Positions 38,322-47,070 of a DNA stretch of 50,593 bases are shown one piece after another (the first letter of the stretch is position 1; the number at the start of each line of letters is the position of its first letter). Origin of the DNA: a virus. The translations under genes and the position numbers were made by a program. The DNA lies in the IMG/VR virus record IMGVR_UViG_3300042691_038861, positions 1-50,593 of that record; one strand, written 5' to 3'. The notes beneath the pieces were generated by a model. It made no database searches. It worked only from the letters and a program-made list of their open reading frames with translations, and was not told the origin of the DNA.

Positions 38322-40305
38322 TTTTGTTTTCTCCATCAACTTTTTTATTTAGTAAAAACTTATCAAAATTGTTTATTTTTTCTTGAACTTCTAGAAGTAA
38401 TAATTCATCTTTTTCAAAATGATCTACTGTTTCTGTAGTCATAATACCTCTAGAAATGCTTCCCATACCTTTCATACCTTGGATAACACCAGTTATTCCA
38501 GGTGATCCAACTTGCCCACCAGATTGAGCCGACATAGACCTCTTTCTAGCGCCAGAGGAATTTTGTGAAGAAGCAACCTCTTTATATACTGCTCCATTCC
38601 ATCCGGGTTTTGTATAGTATCCGTCTTCACGGCGGGCGGGGGCTGCTAGTAATGGCGACTCTTTTCCTGTTTCACCAGTTGCTGGTGGTGCTTCTCCAGC
38701 AGCAGGAGCGGCTGGAGCTGGAGTTTCACCAGTTGCTGCTGGAGCTGTTTCTCCACCGGCTGGAGATTCGCCAATACCGCCCAAACCACCTCCACCGCCT
38801 GCCGCGCCGCCTTCAGGAACCTCGCCGCCTGCGGCTTCTAATGATTTAGTGAACGCAGCATCATAGAATAATTCTCTTTGAACTCTAACAAATTCTTGTT
38901 CTTCAACTTTTAAAATATTTTGAAATATATAGCGCTTGCTGAATCCTTGCTCTTTTGCATTTCCAGCAATTGCTAGTTGTTTATCTAAATGCTCTAATTC
39001 TTGTAATTCTGCTAATTTTGATGGATTGTGTAGGCGAAGACTAAAATTGATCAAATCGTCGTTGCGGAAACCAAGGGTATAGAGATGGATCATGCCAATT
39101 TTTTCTAATTCATTAATAACGATCTCTTGTAATCTTTGAATTGTTCTAGCAAAACGAATATCTTTTTGCGCTAACATTGTTTTGTCTTCTGCTGCACCTT
39201 CTCCGCGAGCCAAATATGCTTGTGGGATCTTTAAAGCAGAGAATAACTTATCTCTTAGATACTTAACGTCATCAATATCGCCTACGAAATTACCGCCAGC
39301 TAATGTATCAATTGTTGTACCACTTGCTGTTCCACGAACTGGTATAAAATAGTCTTCATCGATACTCATAGGATTGTAACGAAGATCGACACGACCAGTA
39401 GTTGGATCAACTATTTGGTTACGCTTCATTTGAGTAATAACTTTTTGCATATATTGCTCAACATCTTGAGGTGGAACATTTCCAACATCAATTTTGAATA
39501 CACGGCGGTCTGGGGCGCGAACAATACGATAAGCCATCATAGCATCTTCTAGTAATTGAAGCTGACGCCAAATACGACGCGCTGGTTCTAGGATAGAAGT
39601 ACCATATGGGCTATATTTATCTTGTCCTAAAATACGAAAATGAGCTATTTGCCAATTTTCAAAGGTCATCTGAGCACTGTTCCATTGGAACTGCACATAG
39701 TTTGGATTAGTTTCGTCTTCGCCTTCTAGTCTTTCTACTTCTGGTGACGGTAATCCCAGAACGCTTTTAATTCCAGTCTTTTCGTCAATATCTAAATATA
39801 AGAAAAAATCACCAAATTTAACCATTGTACGGCACCAACCATACAAATTTTGTTTAATATTTAATGTTTTATAATATAAATTATTTAATACTTGCTTAAT
39901 TTCTTCATTTTTGCAGCTAATTGACAGCAAAGGTCTAAATTGATTAAATGTTGTCATTTCATCTGCATAAATATCCATAGCAGATGCAATCTCTGGCATG
40001 AATTCCATTTGATCGAAGTCGCTGTAACGTTCGGCGCGACTTTGGTTAGCCATGATATTGCTTTGAATTGCTTCAAACGGATTATAGCTTTTCTTTTTAA
40101 AACTTTGTCCACTTGTTGAAGTAAATTTAAAGCGATCTAAATCTCTGCGCTTGAAACGAATTTGCGATTGCTGGCGATAGTTTACTAATGGACCAGAAAA
40201 CAATCTTGTTAAGGCATTATAAAGAGGTGACTCTTGATTTTTTGGATTGTTTTTAGATAAATCTTTTTTACCATAAATATTTGTATTTTTTGTTCCTGTA
40301 GCCAT
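38311..40305 (-). CDS. 20: Portal protein, gp20-like
   Basis: A 664-residue portal with T4 gp20-like stretches: NPFEAIQSNIMANQSRAERY, PEIASAMDIYADEMTTFN, ILEPARRIWRQLQLLEDAMM and DIRFARTIQRLQEIVINEL. T4 gp20 is 524 residues. The extra length is an Ala/Gly/Pro/Glu-rich insertion at about 491-549 followed by a C-terminal segment (550-664). The portal forms the head vertex through which DNA is packaged. It lies directly after the terminase gene. Confidence 0.94.
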   Translation of the reverse strand: MATGTKNTNIYGKKDLSKNNPKNQESPLYNALTRLFSGPLVNYRQQSQIRFKRRDLDRFKFTSTSGQSFKKKSYNPFEAIQSNIMANQSRAERYSDFDQMEFMPEIASAMDIYADEMTTFNQFRPLLSISCKNEEIKQVLNNLYYKTLNIKQNLYGWCRTMVKFGDFFLYLDIDEKTGIKSVLGLPSPEVERLEGEDETNPNYVQFQWNSAQMTFENWQIAHFRILGQDKYSPYGTSILEPARRIWRQLQLLEDAMMAYRIVRAPDRRVFKIDVGNVPPQDVEQYMQKVITQMKRNQIVDPTTGRVDLRYNPMSIDEDYFIPVRGTASGTTIDTLAGGNFVGDIDDVKYLRDKLFSALKIPQAYLARGEGAAEDKTMLAQKDIRFARTIQRLQEIVINELEKIGMIHLYTLGFRNDDLINFSLRLHNPSKLAELQELEHLDKQLAIAGNAKEQGFSKRYIFQNILKVEEQEFVRVQRELFYDAAFTKSLEAAGGEVPEGGAAGGGGGLGGIGESPAGGETAPAATGETPAPAAPAAGEAPPATGETGKESPLLAAPARREDGYYTKPGWNGAVYKEVASSQNSSGARKRSMSAQSGGQVGSPGITGVIQGMKGMGSISRGIMTTETVDHFEKDELLLLEVQEKINNFDKFLLNKKVDGENKNET

Positions 40306-40308
40306 TTT

Positions 40309-41886
40309 TTAACCTTTTATCAACCAAGCAAAATCTTTATAAATATTTTGTTGTTGTTGAAGTCTTTGCTGATGTTCATAGTTTTGCATCCCTGGGATGC
40401 TTGTATTCAAGTAGCTTCTAGATTTTCCAATTGAGTTCAAGAATGCCCTAGAATATTCTAAATTTCTTTCGTTGTTTATTATAGCCGTATCTCTTACCCA
40501 GCATGCTATAGCAAGAGACATTATTAAATCATCATTATAGCCTTTTTGCGCTTCTGGACGACCATTATTCCATATGAATGTATCTAGCTCATTTAATGTT
40601 CTTTGCGAAATTATGTTAATATTTTTATTTCTTACGAATTCATCAAGTTTAGCTACGATCAACGGACGTGTTTTCATTGTCGTCGTAAACCCCGGAACGC
40701 TATTGCTATTATACTGTGCAGAAGTATTATCAACAAAATCATGAGATGCTTTAGCGCTGTAATAAACGTTTGGATATCTCATATCTACTAGTTTAGTAAT
40801 CACAGAATAACCAATATTGTTGTTTTCTACAACAACCATGCAACCACCATATTCTAACCCAGTATCATAAATTAGTTTAGCAAAATTATCAGGATCTATC
40901 TTGCCTTGATATTCTGCCACTTGCTCCATGTTTTTTATATCAATAATATGAAATACCGAATAATCTTTACCATCACCTCTTGCAACGTCGGCGCTTAAAA
41001 GGTAGCTACCGCCAGCTTCAAAAGTTTTCCAGATATGCAAGTTTCTATCAATATATGTTTTGTATGAAGGCTCTTTGGAGACATTTTTCATTCGATTGAT
41101 ATCGTCAGCATTAATGACTGTCTCGCCAGATTGATTAAAATTACACTCAAATTCCTGAGCAATTTGACGTTTGCTCATATTCTTGGTCATATTCTCAAAC
41201 CAGCGGTCATCATACTCTGGATGTAATGTCCAAGGTAATTTTGTAGGTTTAAAATTATTTCCACCAGCTTCAGAGTCTATATAGGTTTTATGAAACCAAT
41301 TTCCAACGCCATTAGGAGTCGAAAGAGCAATGCACCGTCCACCAGTTGAAATAGTTGGTAAAAGACCTGTCCACAGATCATCCATGTCATCAACGAATGC
41401 AGCTTCGTCAACAATCAAAAGACTTAGGGCTTGACCACGACCAGCATCTTTACTGGTTGGAGTGCCTTGGATTTTTGAACCATTGCTTAGTTCAAATGTT
41501 GTTTTATTATTAACAGTAGTTGTTGCTAATTTTAAAAAATCTGGAACTGAATCGATAATATCTTTAACTTTATCAACAATTTCAATAGCAGTTTTTTGTT
41601 TTGTTGCCATAACAAGAATATTTTTCTCTTTATGAAACAACATCATCCAAGAGCAATAGCCAGAAACAATGGTTGAAATACCCATTTGACGGCTTTTTAA
41701 AATTATATTGTATCTGTGATCATGAAAGTCATTTAATAATTGTTTCTGGAAGGCGAAAGTTCTAAATGGGATAATTCCGCGCTCCTGATGAACGATTTTT
41801 GCATAATTATCTAAGAAATAAGCAGGATCGCGCCCGCATTTAATAATTTCACTTCTAATTTCTTCTTTAGATAATTTGTAAGACAT
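40309..41886 (-). CDS. 17: Terminase large subunit, gp17-like
   Basis: A 525-residue packaging motor with ATPase and nuclease. Walker A is KSRQMGIST (64-72), Walker B LLIVDEAAF (156-164, D160/E161), followed by motif III (ALSTPNGVGNWF). The nuclease acidic residues lie in SADVARGDGKD (D300), VVVENNNIG (E354) and GYNDDLIMSLAI (D452/D453). Length is slightly below T4 gp17 (610). It follows two small unknown genes, one of which could serve as the small terminase subunit, and precedes the portal gene by 3 nt. Confidence 0.96.
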   Translation of the reverse strand: MSYKLSKEEIRSEIIKCGRDPAYFLDNYAKIVHQERGIIPFRTFAFQKQLLNDFHDHRYNIILKSRQMGISTIVSGYCSWMMLFHKEKNILVMATKQKTAIEIVDKVKDIIDSVPDFLKLATTTVNNKTTFELSNGSKIQGTPTSKDAGRGQALSLLIVDEAAFVDDMDDLWTGLLPTISTGGRCIALSTPNGVGNWFHKTYIDSEAGGNNFKPTKLPWTLHPEYDDRWFENMTKNMSKRQIAQEFECNFNQSGETVINADDINRMKNVSKEPSYKTYIDRNLHIWKTFEAGGSYLLSADVARGDGKDYSVFHIIDIKNMEQVAEYQGKIDPDNFAKLIYDTGLEYGGCMVVVENNNIGYSVITKLVDMRYPNVYYSAKASHDFVDNTSAQYNSNSVPGFTTTMKTRPLIVAKLDEFVRNKNINIISQRTLNELDTFIWNNGRPEAQKGYNDDLIMSLAIACWVRDTAIINNERNLEYSRAFLNSIGKSRSYLNTSIPGMQNYEHQQRLQQQQNIYKDFAWLIKG

Positions 41887-41907
41887 ATCATGCGCCTATC
41901 TTCTTAT

Positions 41908-42417
41908 TTATTCTACTTTTGCTCTTGTATTCATTAACCAACGTTTTGAAATATCAGCCATGCGCTCTTGTTCTGAGTCGTAAACTTTTTCACCAGAACC
42001 ATCAATATCAACATTACCAATTTTATAAACTTGAACTGCATTAACATATGCAGTTCTACGATTAGCTGTTTGAACCATAATTTGAATATCGCCTTCTTCT
42101 GTTAGAGAGAGAGCAGATTTTGTAGCTTTACGATATTCTTCTTTAAGGTGTTTTGTAATTTGCTTAACTGTATCACGTGTATCGGTTTCAAAATTTTTAT
42201 TATGAACTCTTGTTAGAGGTTCTTCGCTATGATACTTAAGAATTAAACGATCACCTTGGAACTGTACTCCAAAGCCGTCCATCACTCTTGGGTCATAAAT
42301 TGAGCAACCTTGTATTAAATCCTGAGTTTCTCTCTTAAGACCAAATTCAGCGCCGCCGTAGTGCTTGGCTTTTAGAGCGTCTTGAATTCCTGTTATAACT
42401 TCTAAAATACTAGCCAT
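41908..42417 (-). CDS. Uncharacterised protein upstream of terminase, 169 aa
   Basis: No enzymatic motif is seen. KVMDGFGVQF-like stretch (here PRVMDGFGVQFQGDRLILKY) and VKQITKHLKEEYRKATKSAL are distinctive and, to my recollection, conserved in environmental T4-like phages before the large terminase. It overlaps the preceding gene by 8 nt. Position alone suggests a packaging or head-assembly role, perhaps a small terminase. Confidence 0.6.
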   Translation of the reverse strand: MASILEVITGIQDALKAKHYGGAEFGLKRETQDLIQGCSIYDPRVMDGFGVQFQGDRLILKYHSEEPLTRVHNKNFETDTRDTVKQITKHLKEEYRKATKSALSLTEEGDIQIMVQTANRRTAYVNAVQVYKIGNVDIDGSGEKVYDSEQERMADISKRWLMNTRAKVE

Positions 42418-42757
42418 CTTTTTTACCCTCTAGCTCGCATATATAACATCTATAACAAGCTTTAAATTTATTTAAGTATAAATCATCTCGTTTATTAAAA
42501 GAATATTTTTTACAAAGCGAACATTCTTTTTCTGCAACTTTATTAATTAGTTTCTTTGGTAATAAAACCCCATCAACTTCGACTTTTTCTCTAGTTTGTT
42601 CTGAAAGATACTTCTTGTTTAAGAATTCTTTTTGCTGCTCTATGTACTCTTTTTCTTTCACTTCATCCCAAAATTGTTTTGGATTCTGGGTTGCAAGATC
42701 GCCATATTTTTCTTTTACTGCTTTTTCTAGAGCTTGAATATAGTTTAGGTCTTTCAT
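42410..42757 (-). CDS. Zinc-ribbon protein upstream of terminase, 115 aa
   Basis: The N-terminal part is helical (MKDLNYIQALEKAVKEKYGD, then PKQFWDEVKEKEYIEQQKEF). The C-terminal part carries two CxxC pairs (ECSLCKKYSF and KACYRCYICE), a likely zinc ribbon. This family, to my recollection, is conserved near terminase in marine T4-like phages. A small-terminase function is possible but only by position. It overlaps the upstream membrane-protein gene by 4 nt (ATGA). Confidence 0.65.
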   Translation of the reverse strand: MKDLNYIQALEKAVKEKYGDLATQNPKQFWDEVKEKEYIEQQKEFLNKKYLSEQTREKVEVDGVLLPKKLINKVAEKECSLCKKYSFNKRDDLYLNKFKACYRCYICELEGKKDG

Positions 42758-43215
42758 TTAACAACCTCAACTGCTACATAAAACATTGCAATTGATACTG
42801 CAAAACCAACAATCATTCCGCCTATTAATTTAACTGTTCCCCAATTTGCTTCATCTTGTAGACTTGCTATTCTGTCTTGCCTAATTTTTAAGATACTTTC
42901 ATACATTTCTTTGTTTATATTAAGTTCTATTTCTTTCTTTTTAGTTAGTGTTTCTATATCTAAATCTTTCTTTTTAAGTTCTGTATCAAAGTGTAGTTTT
43001 AGTTTACCTAATTCTTTTTCTCTTTCCGTTATTAGTTTTACCATAGCGTCTTTATGCAATAGAAATCCATCAAAAGGAGCTGTTTCTTGCTCCTTAAGCT
43101 CAACATAATCGCCCTCGCCATCGTCATCAACATCTACTTCTTCAGCAAAGGCTGGCAGTGCCGTCAAATAAGCTGACAACACAAATATTGCTAATAACTT
43201 TTTAAGTAAGATCAT
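42754..43215 (-). CDS. Exported coiled-coil protein with C-terminal membrane anchor, 153 aa
   Basis: A signal peptide (residues 1-24, LLAIFVLSAYLTALPAFA then EE) is followed by an acidic, then a coiled-coil region (about 55-120) and a C-terminal membrane segment (LIGGMIVGFAVSIAMFYVAV, about 130-149). This order is that of some phage spanins, but there is no lipobox cysteine, so outer-membrane lipidation is not supported. It is the third of three small membrane genes that together look like a lysis module. No endolysin is found nearby. Confidence 0.65.
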   Translation of the reverse strand: MILLKKLLAIFVLSAYLTALPAFAEEVDVDDDGEGDYVELKEQETAPFDGFLLHKDAMVKLITEREKELGKLKLHFDTELKKKDLDIETLTKKKEIELNINKEMYESILKIRQDRIASLQDEANWGTVKLIGGMIVGFAVSIAMFYVAVEVVK

Positions 43216-43605
43216 CTATCTTCGCGGTCCTTTCTTTTTCTTTTCCTTTAATCCAAGTGTTGCAGCTGCCTCTTTCTTTACCTCTTTAATATCGGCTTTT
43301 TTTAGCTTCTCAGCCTTTTCTTTGAGTTCTATTTCTAATTTTGCTTCTTTCTCTTTCTTTTCAGCTTCCAACTTAGCTTCTTTTTCTTTCTTTTCAGCTT
43401 CTAGCTTGGCTGTTTCTTCCGCTAGTTTCTTAGCAGCCTCTTCCTTTGCTGCTTCTTCTTTTGCTTTTTGCTCGACTTCTTGCATTCCAGCTTTAACGTG
43501 TTCACGCCAAGCAACTGCTCCAACGGCTAAACCAGCAATTAGTAACCCGACCAATAGTTTAATTTTCATCCATAATTCTCCTGCAATAGTTTTAACTTGT
43601 TCCAT
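43216..43605 (-). CDS. Membrane protein with a long Lys/Glu-rich coiled coil, 129 aa
   Basis: One N-terminal membrane segment (about 15-30, IKLLVGLLIAGLAVGAVAW) is followed by an unbroken coiled coil made of tandem EAKLEAEKKEK-type units. The repeated 11-residue pattern is exact in places, so a segmental duplication is likely. The C-terminus is very basic (LKEKKKKGPRR). It lies between a holin-like and a spanin-like gene, so i-spanin-like function is possible, but no proline-rich linker or second frame is seen. Confidence 0.65.
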   Translation of the reverse strand: MEQVKTIAGELWMKIKLLVGLLIAGLAVGAVAWREHVKAGMQEVEQKAKEEAAKEEAAKKLAEETAKLEAEKKEKEAKLEAEKKEKEAKLEIELKEKAEKLKKADIKEVKKEAAATLGLKEKKKKGPRR

Positions 43606-43606
43606 A

Positions 43607-43855
43607 TTATTTACCTGCTCCCTTCCACTTTGTGGCTAAATCAGCAAATCCTTCAACGCCTACATATCCTAAAGATATTGCGGTCCATTCATCTGGCGTA
43701 ATTTTTCCTAATCCTAGAAAAACACAAGCGGTTACCCAAACTAAAAGTTTTCTAGAGATAGCTTTTGCTGTAATAATGTCTAAAACGCCTCTATCATTTT
43801 CTTTTTCTTTCATTTCTTTTTTTACTTCTTTTTTCATATCTTCTATTATGCCCAT
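43607..43855 (-). CDS. Small membrane protein, holin-like, 82 aa
   Basis: A basic, charged N-terminus (MKKEVKKEMKEKEND) is followed by two hydrophobic segments (KLLVWVTACVFLGLG at about 34-48 and TAISLGYVGVEGFADLA at about 57-73). Size and layout fit holins or small phage membrane proteins of the ARK..WVTA..LFL type. It lies 11 nt after the recombination gene and is the first of a three-gene membrane block. Holin activity is not proven by the sequence. Confidence 0.6.
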   Translation of the reverse strand: MGIIEDMKKEVKKEMKEKENDRGVLDIITAKAISRKLLVWVTACVFLGLGKITPDEWTAISLGYVGVEGFADLATKWKGAGK

Positions 43856-43866
43856 AAAATTTTTCC

Positions 43867-46800
43867 TTATTGGTCAATATGCGCGTATCCATTTATCTTT
43901 TCGATTGAAATTTGCATATCAACACAATCTTTTAAGCTGTCTAAGTGTGAAATAAGTATGACAGTTTTGAAATATGTCTTAATTAGTTCTAAGATACGTA
44001 CAAAGCCATCCATATTTTCTTCGTCTAGAGCAGTTCCTGGTTCATCTAGAATGAAGATATCACCTTTTGGAAGCGTTGTTACGCTCAAAAGTGCCAATCT
44101 TATTGCTGTTGATGCAATTGTTTTTTCTGCACCGCTTCCCATTTCTAACGGACGAGCATCATATTTGGGATGTTTGATGAAAATATCAAGTTTGTCATCG
44201 TCGTTCTCAAGATAAACTCCAAATTCTACAATATTTGTTAGAATTTTAGCAATTTCTGCGTTGATCTCTGGCAGCTTTTGCTTGATAATCTCATAAGAAA
44301 TACCGCTTGGATGCATACAAGCCTGAAAAAGGTCATATGCGGCGTATTCCTTACGCAAATTTTCAAGATCAGTCTTTTGCTTCTTTAGGATCTCCACTCT
44401 TTCTGTTGCTGAACCATTTTTTCTATGAGCTTCGATGATTTCTGCCTCACATCGCTTGAGATCTTTTGTTGAAGAACTAAGTTGAAAGCGGCAAATTTCA
44501 CGATTGTTGAATAATAATTGGCAGTTTTCAATAGCTTCTCTGTTATCGTTGTAATTTTTGATTTTTTGTTCATATTCTTCAACTTGTTTGCTAGTTTTTT
44601 CAATGGTAACATTGTTTTTTTCAATCTTTAGCTGGTTAAGGCTAAATTGTTTCTCGCTTTCGATCTTTTTTTGAGTAATTTTTGCTTGTTTGTTACTTAA
44701 GTCTGTTACTTTTTTGTCTAATTCATCATATCTTTCGTTTAAGTTGCTCAAATCTAACGTTTTTTGCTCAACTTTGTCCTTTAATTCTGGATAAAGCTTC
44801 TTAGATCCAAATGCATCTTTGATAAACTTGCAGCTTGGGAATGTATCACCGCATGGAACGCTCTCTAATAGTTCTAATTTATGCTTCGCACCGCTTAATT
44901 GAGCAGAAAGCGCTGAGATTTCTTTCTCTAGAGGAATAATTTTCTTGTTTAATTCTTCCATTTCGGCATCGCCGCTAGTAATTTCACTAACATCTATCAT
45001 TCCAAGAAGTTCATTGGCTTTAGCAATAACCAATTCAAGCTTTGTATTCTCAATTAATAGAGAATCGTTCTCTAGCTTTAGAGATTTAACTGATGCTTTT
45101 AGCTTTTCTGCCGCATCAATAGTTGCCCCAATATCAATGATCTCAGCGGGGACGCTATTAATGGCTTTATTCAGTGTACAAAGCTTTTCATTCAAGCTAT
45201 CAATAGAAAGTTTGATGCTTTCGGCTTCGTCAGACTTTTGTTTTACGAGATTATCAGCAGCAACAACTTCTAATTCAGCCGTTGCAATATCTCTATCATA
45301 GTTATTGCCTTCAAGTTTCTTTAGAAGGCTCTTAACTTCTGATGATTCTTCTTTTGCAAGCTTATATTTCTTCTCAAAGTTCTCTAGATCAAGGAATTTA
45401 GCAAGGATTTCTTTACGCTTTGTAGAACCTTCGCCAATAAATGACAAATAACCAAACTGACTTGCCATAGAAGTCAAGAAAAAGTCATCAATTGTTCCAA
45501 AAAAACGACGAATATTCTTGTCCGTATCATTGCGGGCAAGACCATTTAGTGATTCACCGCTTGTGGTAAACTCAACATCAGTCTTTGCTTCTGTAGTTGT
45601 TACACCTTTGAGCTTTTTCGTATATTTTTCTGATGTTCGCTTGATAGTATAAAGCTCATCGTCAATTTCAACCTCTACTTTACCAGCGCCTTTATCACGA
45701 TTTTGGTTAATAACGTTAATATTCTTACGATTGTTCTTTGAGGTTGTGTTATAAATGGTGTATAGGAGCGAATCAACCACAGAACTCTTGCCGCTATAGT
45801 TTTTTCCAAAAATACCAACGATTCCTTCTAGGTTTTCAAAGTTAATTTTGTTGCTTTCGCCATAATTGAATAGATTATCCCACTCAAGAGTCTTGAGTTT
45901 CCAATTAACGTTACGCAATACCTCTTCATTCTCTTCAAGATATGAAGAAAACTTCTTGTTTAGAGCTACAACTTTATCCAAAACAACATCTTCTGCTTTG
46001 AAATCCTTTAGATAATTACGGATAAGCTTCTCTTGGACAGAAAGATCTCGTAAATTCTCGCTGTGCGTCACGACATTTGATACTAATTCGTGATCGCTAG
46101 CGCTTGCTGTAGCTTTATTTACGAACGTAACGCTCTCTGGGCTGTATTTGCTTTTAACAACCTCTGTAGCCTTCTTAATTTTGTCTAATGACACACTTTT
46201 ATCCGCAACAATGCGGATACGTGCTCCATTTTTCACAGAAACTTCTGGAACTTGTCCGTTTTCATCAAGAATAACTGTAAAAAATGGTCGCGGATTAGGA
46301 ATTGCATAGTGTTTGCAGCTGAATTTATCCTTACCTTCGATATCCCAGATCAAAAAGCCCTTATCATCTGTTTCACCAAAGTTTTGTTGCACGGTAGAGC
46401 CTGGATATCTTACTCTTCCTTCACGATCTAATACTTGGTTTGTCTTGTGGATGTCGCCAAGCATTGCAAAATCGTGTCCAGCGAAGATATCTACCGAATA
46501 ATCTCCGTGTTCCATAACATAACCAATGTCGGTTTGGACACCGGCAACTGATCCGTGGAAAAGAGCAACGTTAATCTTGTTTGGATTACTAGGTTTGACC
46601 CAATTTTTCTCGTCAAACACGCTCATGACGTTAAATGAAAGCTGTTCGTTTACAGAAATCTCGCCAGCGTCTTTTAAAAGGTAAAGATTTTGTAAGTTTA
46701 GAGCTTTTACGATAGGCGTAATTGCATCTTGACGGCTATCGTTTCGTAGGTTGCCATCATGGTTGCCGAGGATAATATAGGTTGGGGCGATAGAGGCAAG

Positions 46801-46998
46801 ATTTTTGAAGAAATCACCAGCCATTTCAACGAATTCGGGTGAAATTTGCGTCTTTGTGTGGGCAATATCGCCACAATGAACGATGTAATCTACGCTTTCC
46901 GAACGCAAAATATCGTACATTTTGTTGAAAACTTCACGATATTCGTCGTGAAATTTAAGATTTTTGATATGTGTATCTGCTATGTGAGCAATTTTCAT
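43867..46998 (-). CDS. Single-chain Mre11-Rad50 (SbcD-SbcC; gp47-gp46) nuclease/ATPase
   Basis: A 1043-residue fusion of the two T4 recombination proteins. N-terminal SbcD/Mre11 phosphoesterase motifs: IADTHIK, IVHCGDIAHTKTQ, ILGNHDGN, LFHGS and GHDFAMLGDIHK. The C-terminal part is SbcC/Rad50: Walker A IFGKNYSGKSSVVDS, a coiled-coil middle with a CGDTFPSC zinc-hook-like turn, and the C-terminal signature MGSGAEKTIAS plus Walker B DIFILDEPGTALDEEN. It is expected to process DNA ends for recombination-dependent replication with UvsX. The start has GAGG 5 nt upstream and the gene has its own promoter. Confidence 0.96.
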   Translation of the reverse strand: MKIAHIADTHIKNLKFHDEYREVFNKMYDILRSESVDYIVHCGDIAHTKTQISPEFVEMAGDFFKNLASIAPTYIILGNHDGNLRNDSRQDAITPIVKALNLQNLYLLKDAGEISVNEQLSFNVMSVFDEKNWVKPSNPNKINVALFHGSVAGVQTDIGYVMEHGDYSVDIFAGHDFAMLGDIHKTNQVLDREGRVRYPGSTVQQNFGETDDKGFLIWDIEGKDKFSCKHYAIPNPRPFFTVILDENGQVPEVSVKNGARIRIVADKSVSLDKIKKATEVVKSKYSPESVTFVNKATASASDHELVSNVVTHSENLRDLSVQEKLIRNYLKDFKAEDVVLDKVVALNKKFSSYLEENEEVLRNVNWKLKTLEWDNLFNYGESNKINFENLEGIVGIFGKNYSGKSSVVDSLLYTIYNTTSKNNRKNINVINQNRDKGAGKVEVEIDDELYTIKRTSEKYTKKLKGVTTTEAKTDVEFTTSGESLNGLARNDTDKNIRRFFGTIDDFFLTSMASQFGYLSFIGEGSTKRKEILAKFLDLENFEKKYKLAKEESSEVKSLLKKLEGNNYDRDIATAELEVVAADNLVKQKSDEAESIKLSIDSLNEKLCTLNKAINSVPAEIIDIGATIDAAEKLKASVKSLKLENDSLLIENTKLELVIAKANELLGMIDVSEITSGDAEMEELNKKIIPLEKEISALSAQLSGAKHKLELLESVPCGDTFPSCKFIKDAFGSKKLYPELKDKVEQKTLDLSNLNERYDELDKKVTDLSNKQAKITQKKIESEKQFSLNQLKIEKNNVTIEKTSKQVEEYEQKIKNYNDNREAIENCQLLFNNREICRFQLSSSTKDLKRCEAEIIEAHRKNGSATERVEILKKQKTDLENLRKEYAAYDLFQACMHPSGISYEIIKQKLPEINAEIAKILTNIVEFGVYLENDDDKLDIFIKHPKYDARPLEMGSGAEKTIASTAIRLALLSVTTLPKGDIFILDEPGTALDEENMDGFVRILELIKTYFKTVILISHLDSLKDCVDMQISIEKINGYAHIDQ

Positions 46999-47009
46999 TT
47001 ATGCCTCAT

Positions 47010-47040
47010 AAAAAAGTCCCGCTAGGGACACTAACGGGAC
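47010..47040 (-). terminator. Terminator with a promoter immediately upstream
   Basis: Minus-strand stem GTCCCGTTAG with CTAGCGGGAC (one G.U pair), loop TGTCC, then six Ts. It ends the transcript containing the primase and the tagged gene. The promoter at 47042-47070 abuts it and would start inside the 5' arm. Confidence 0.88.
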
Positions 47041-47041
47041 C

Positions 47042-47070
47042 AGTATACATCAGCTGTATATTCTTGTCTA
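47042..47070 (-). promoter_or_regulatory. Sigma70-like promoter for the Mre11-Rad50 fusion
   Basis: TAGACA (47065-47070, beginning with the TAG stop of the upstream gene), a 17-bp spacer, and TATACT (47042-47047, 5/6 match), one base before the terminator hairpin. Predicted start near 47035 would remove about half of the 5' arm from the new message. Confidence 0.65.

Noticed and set aside
42754-43215. Unimolecular spanin
   Set aside because: The topology fits, but the signal peptide ends AFA-EE and has no lipobox cysteine.
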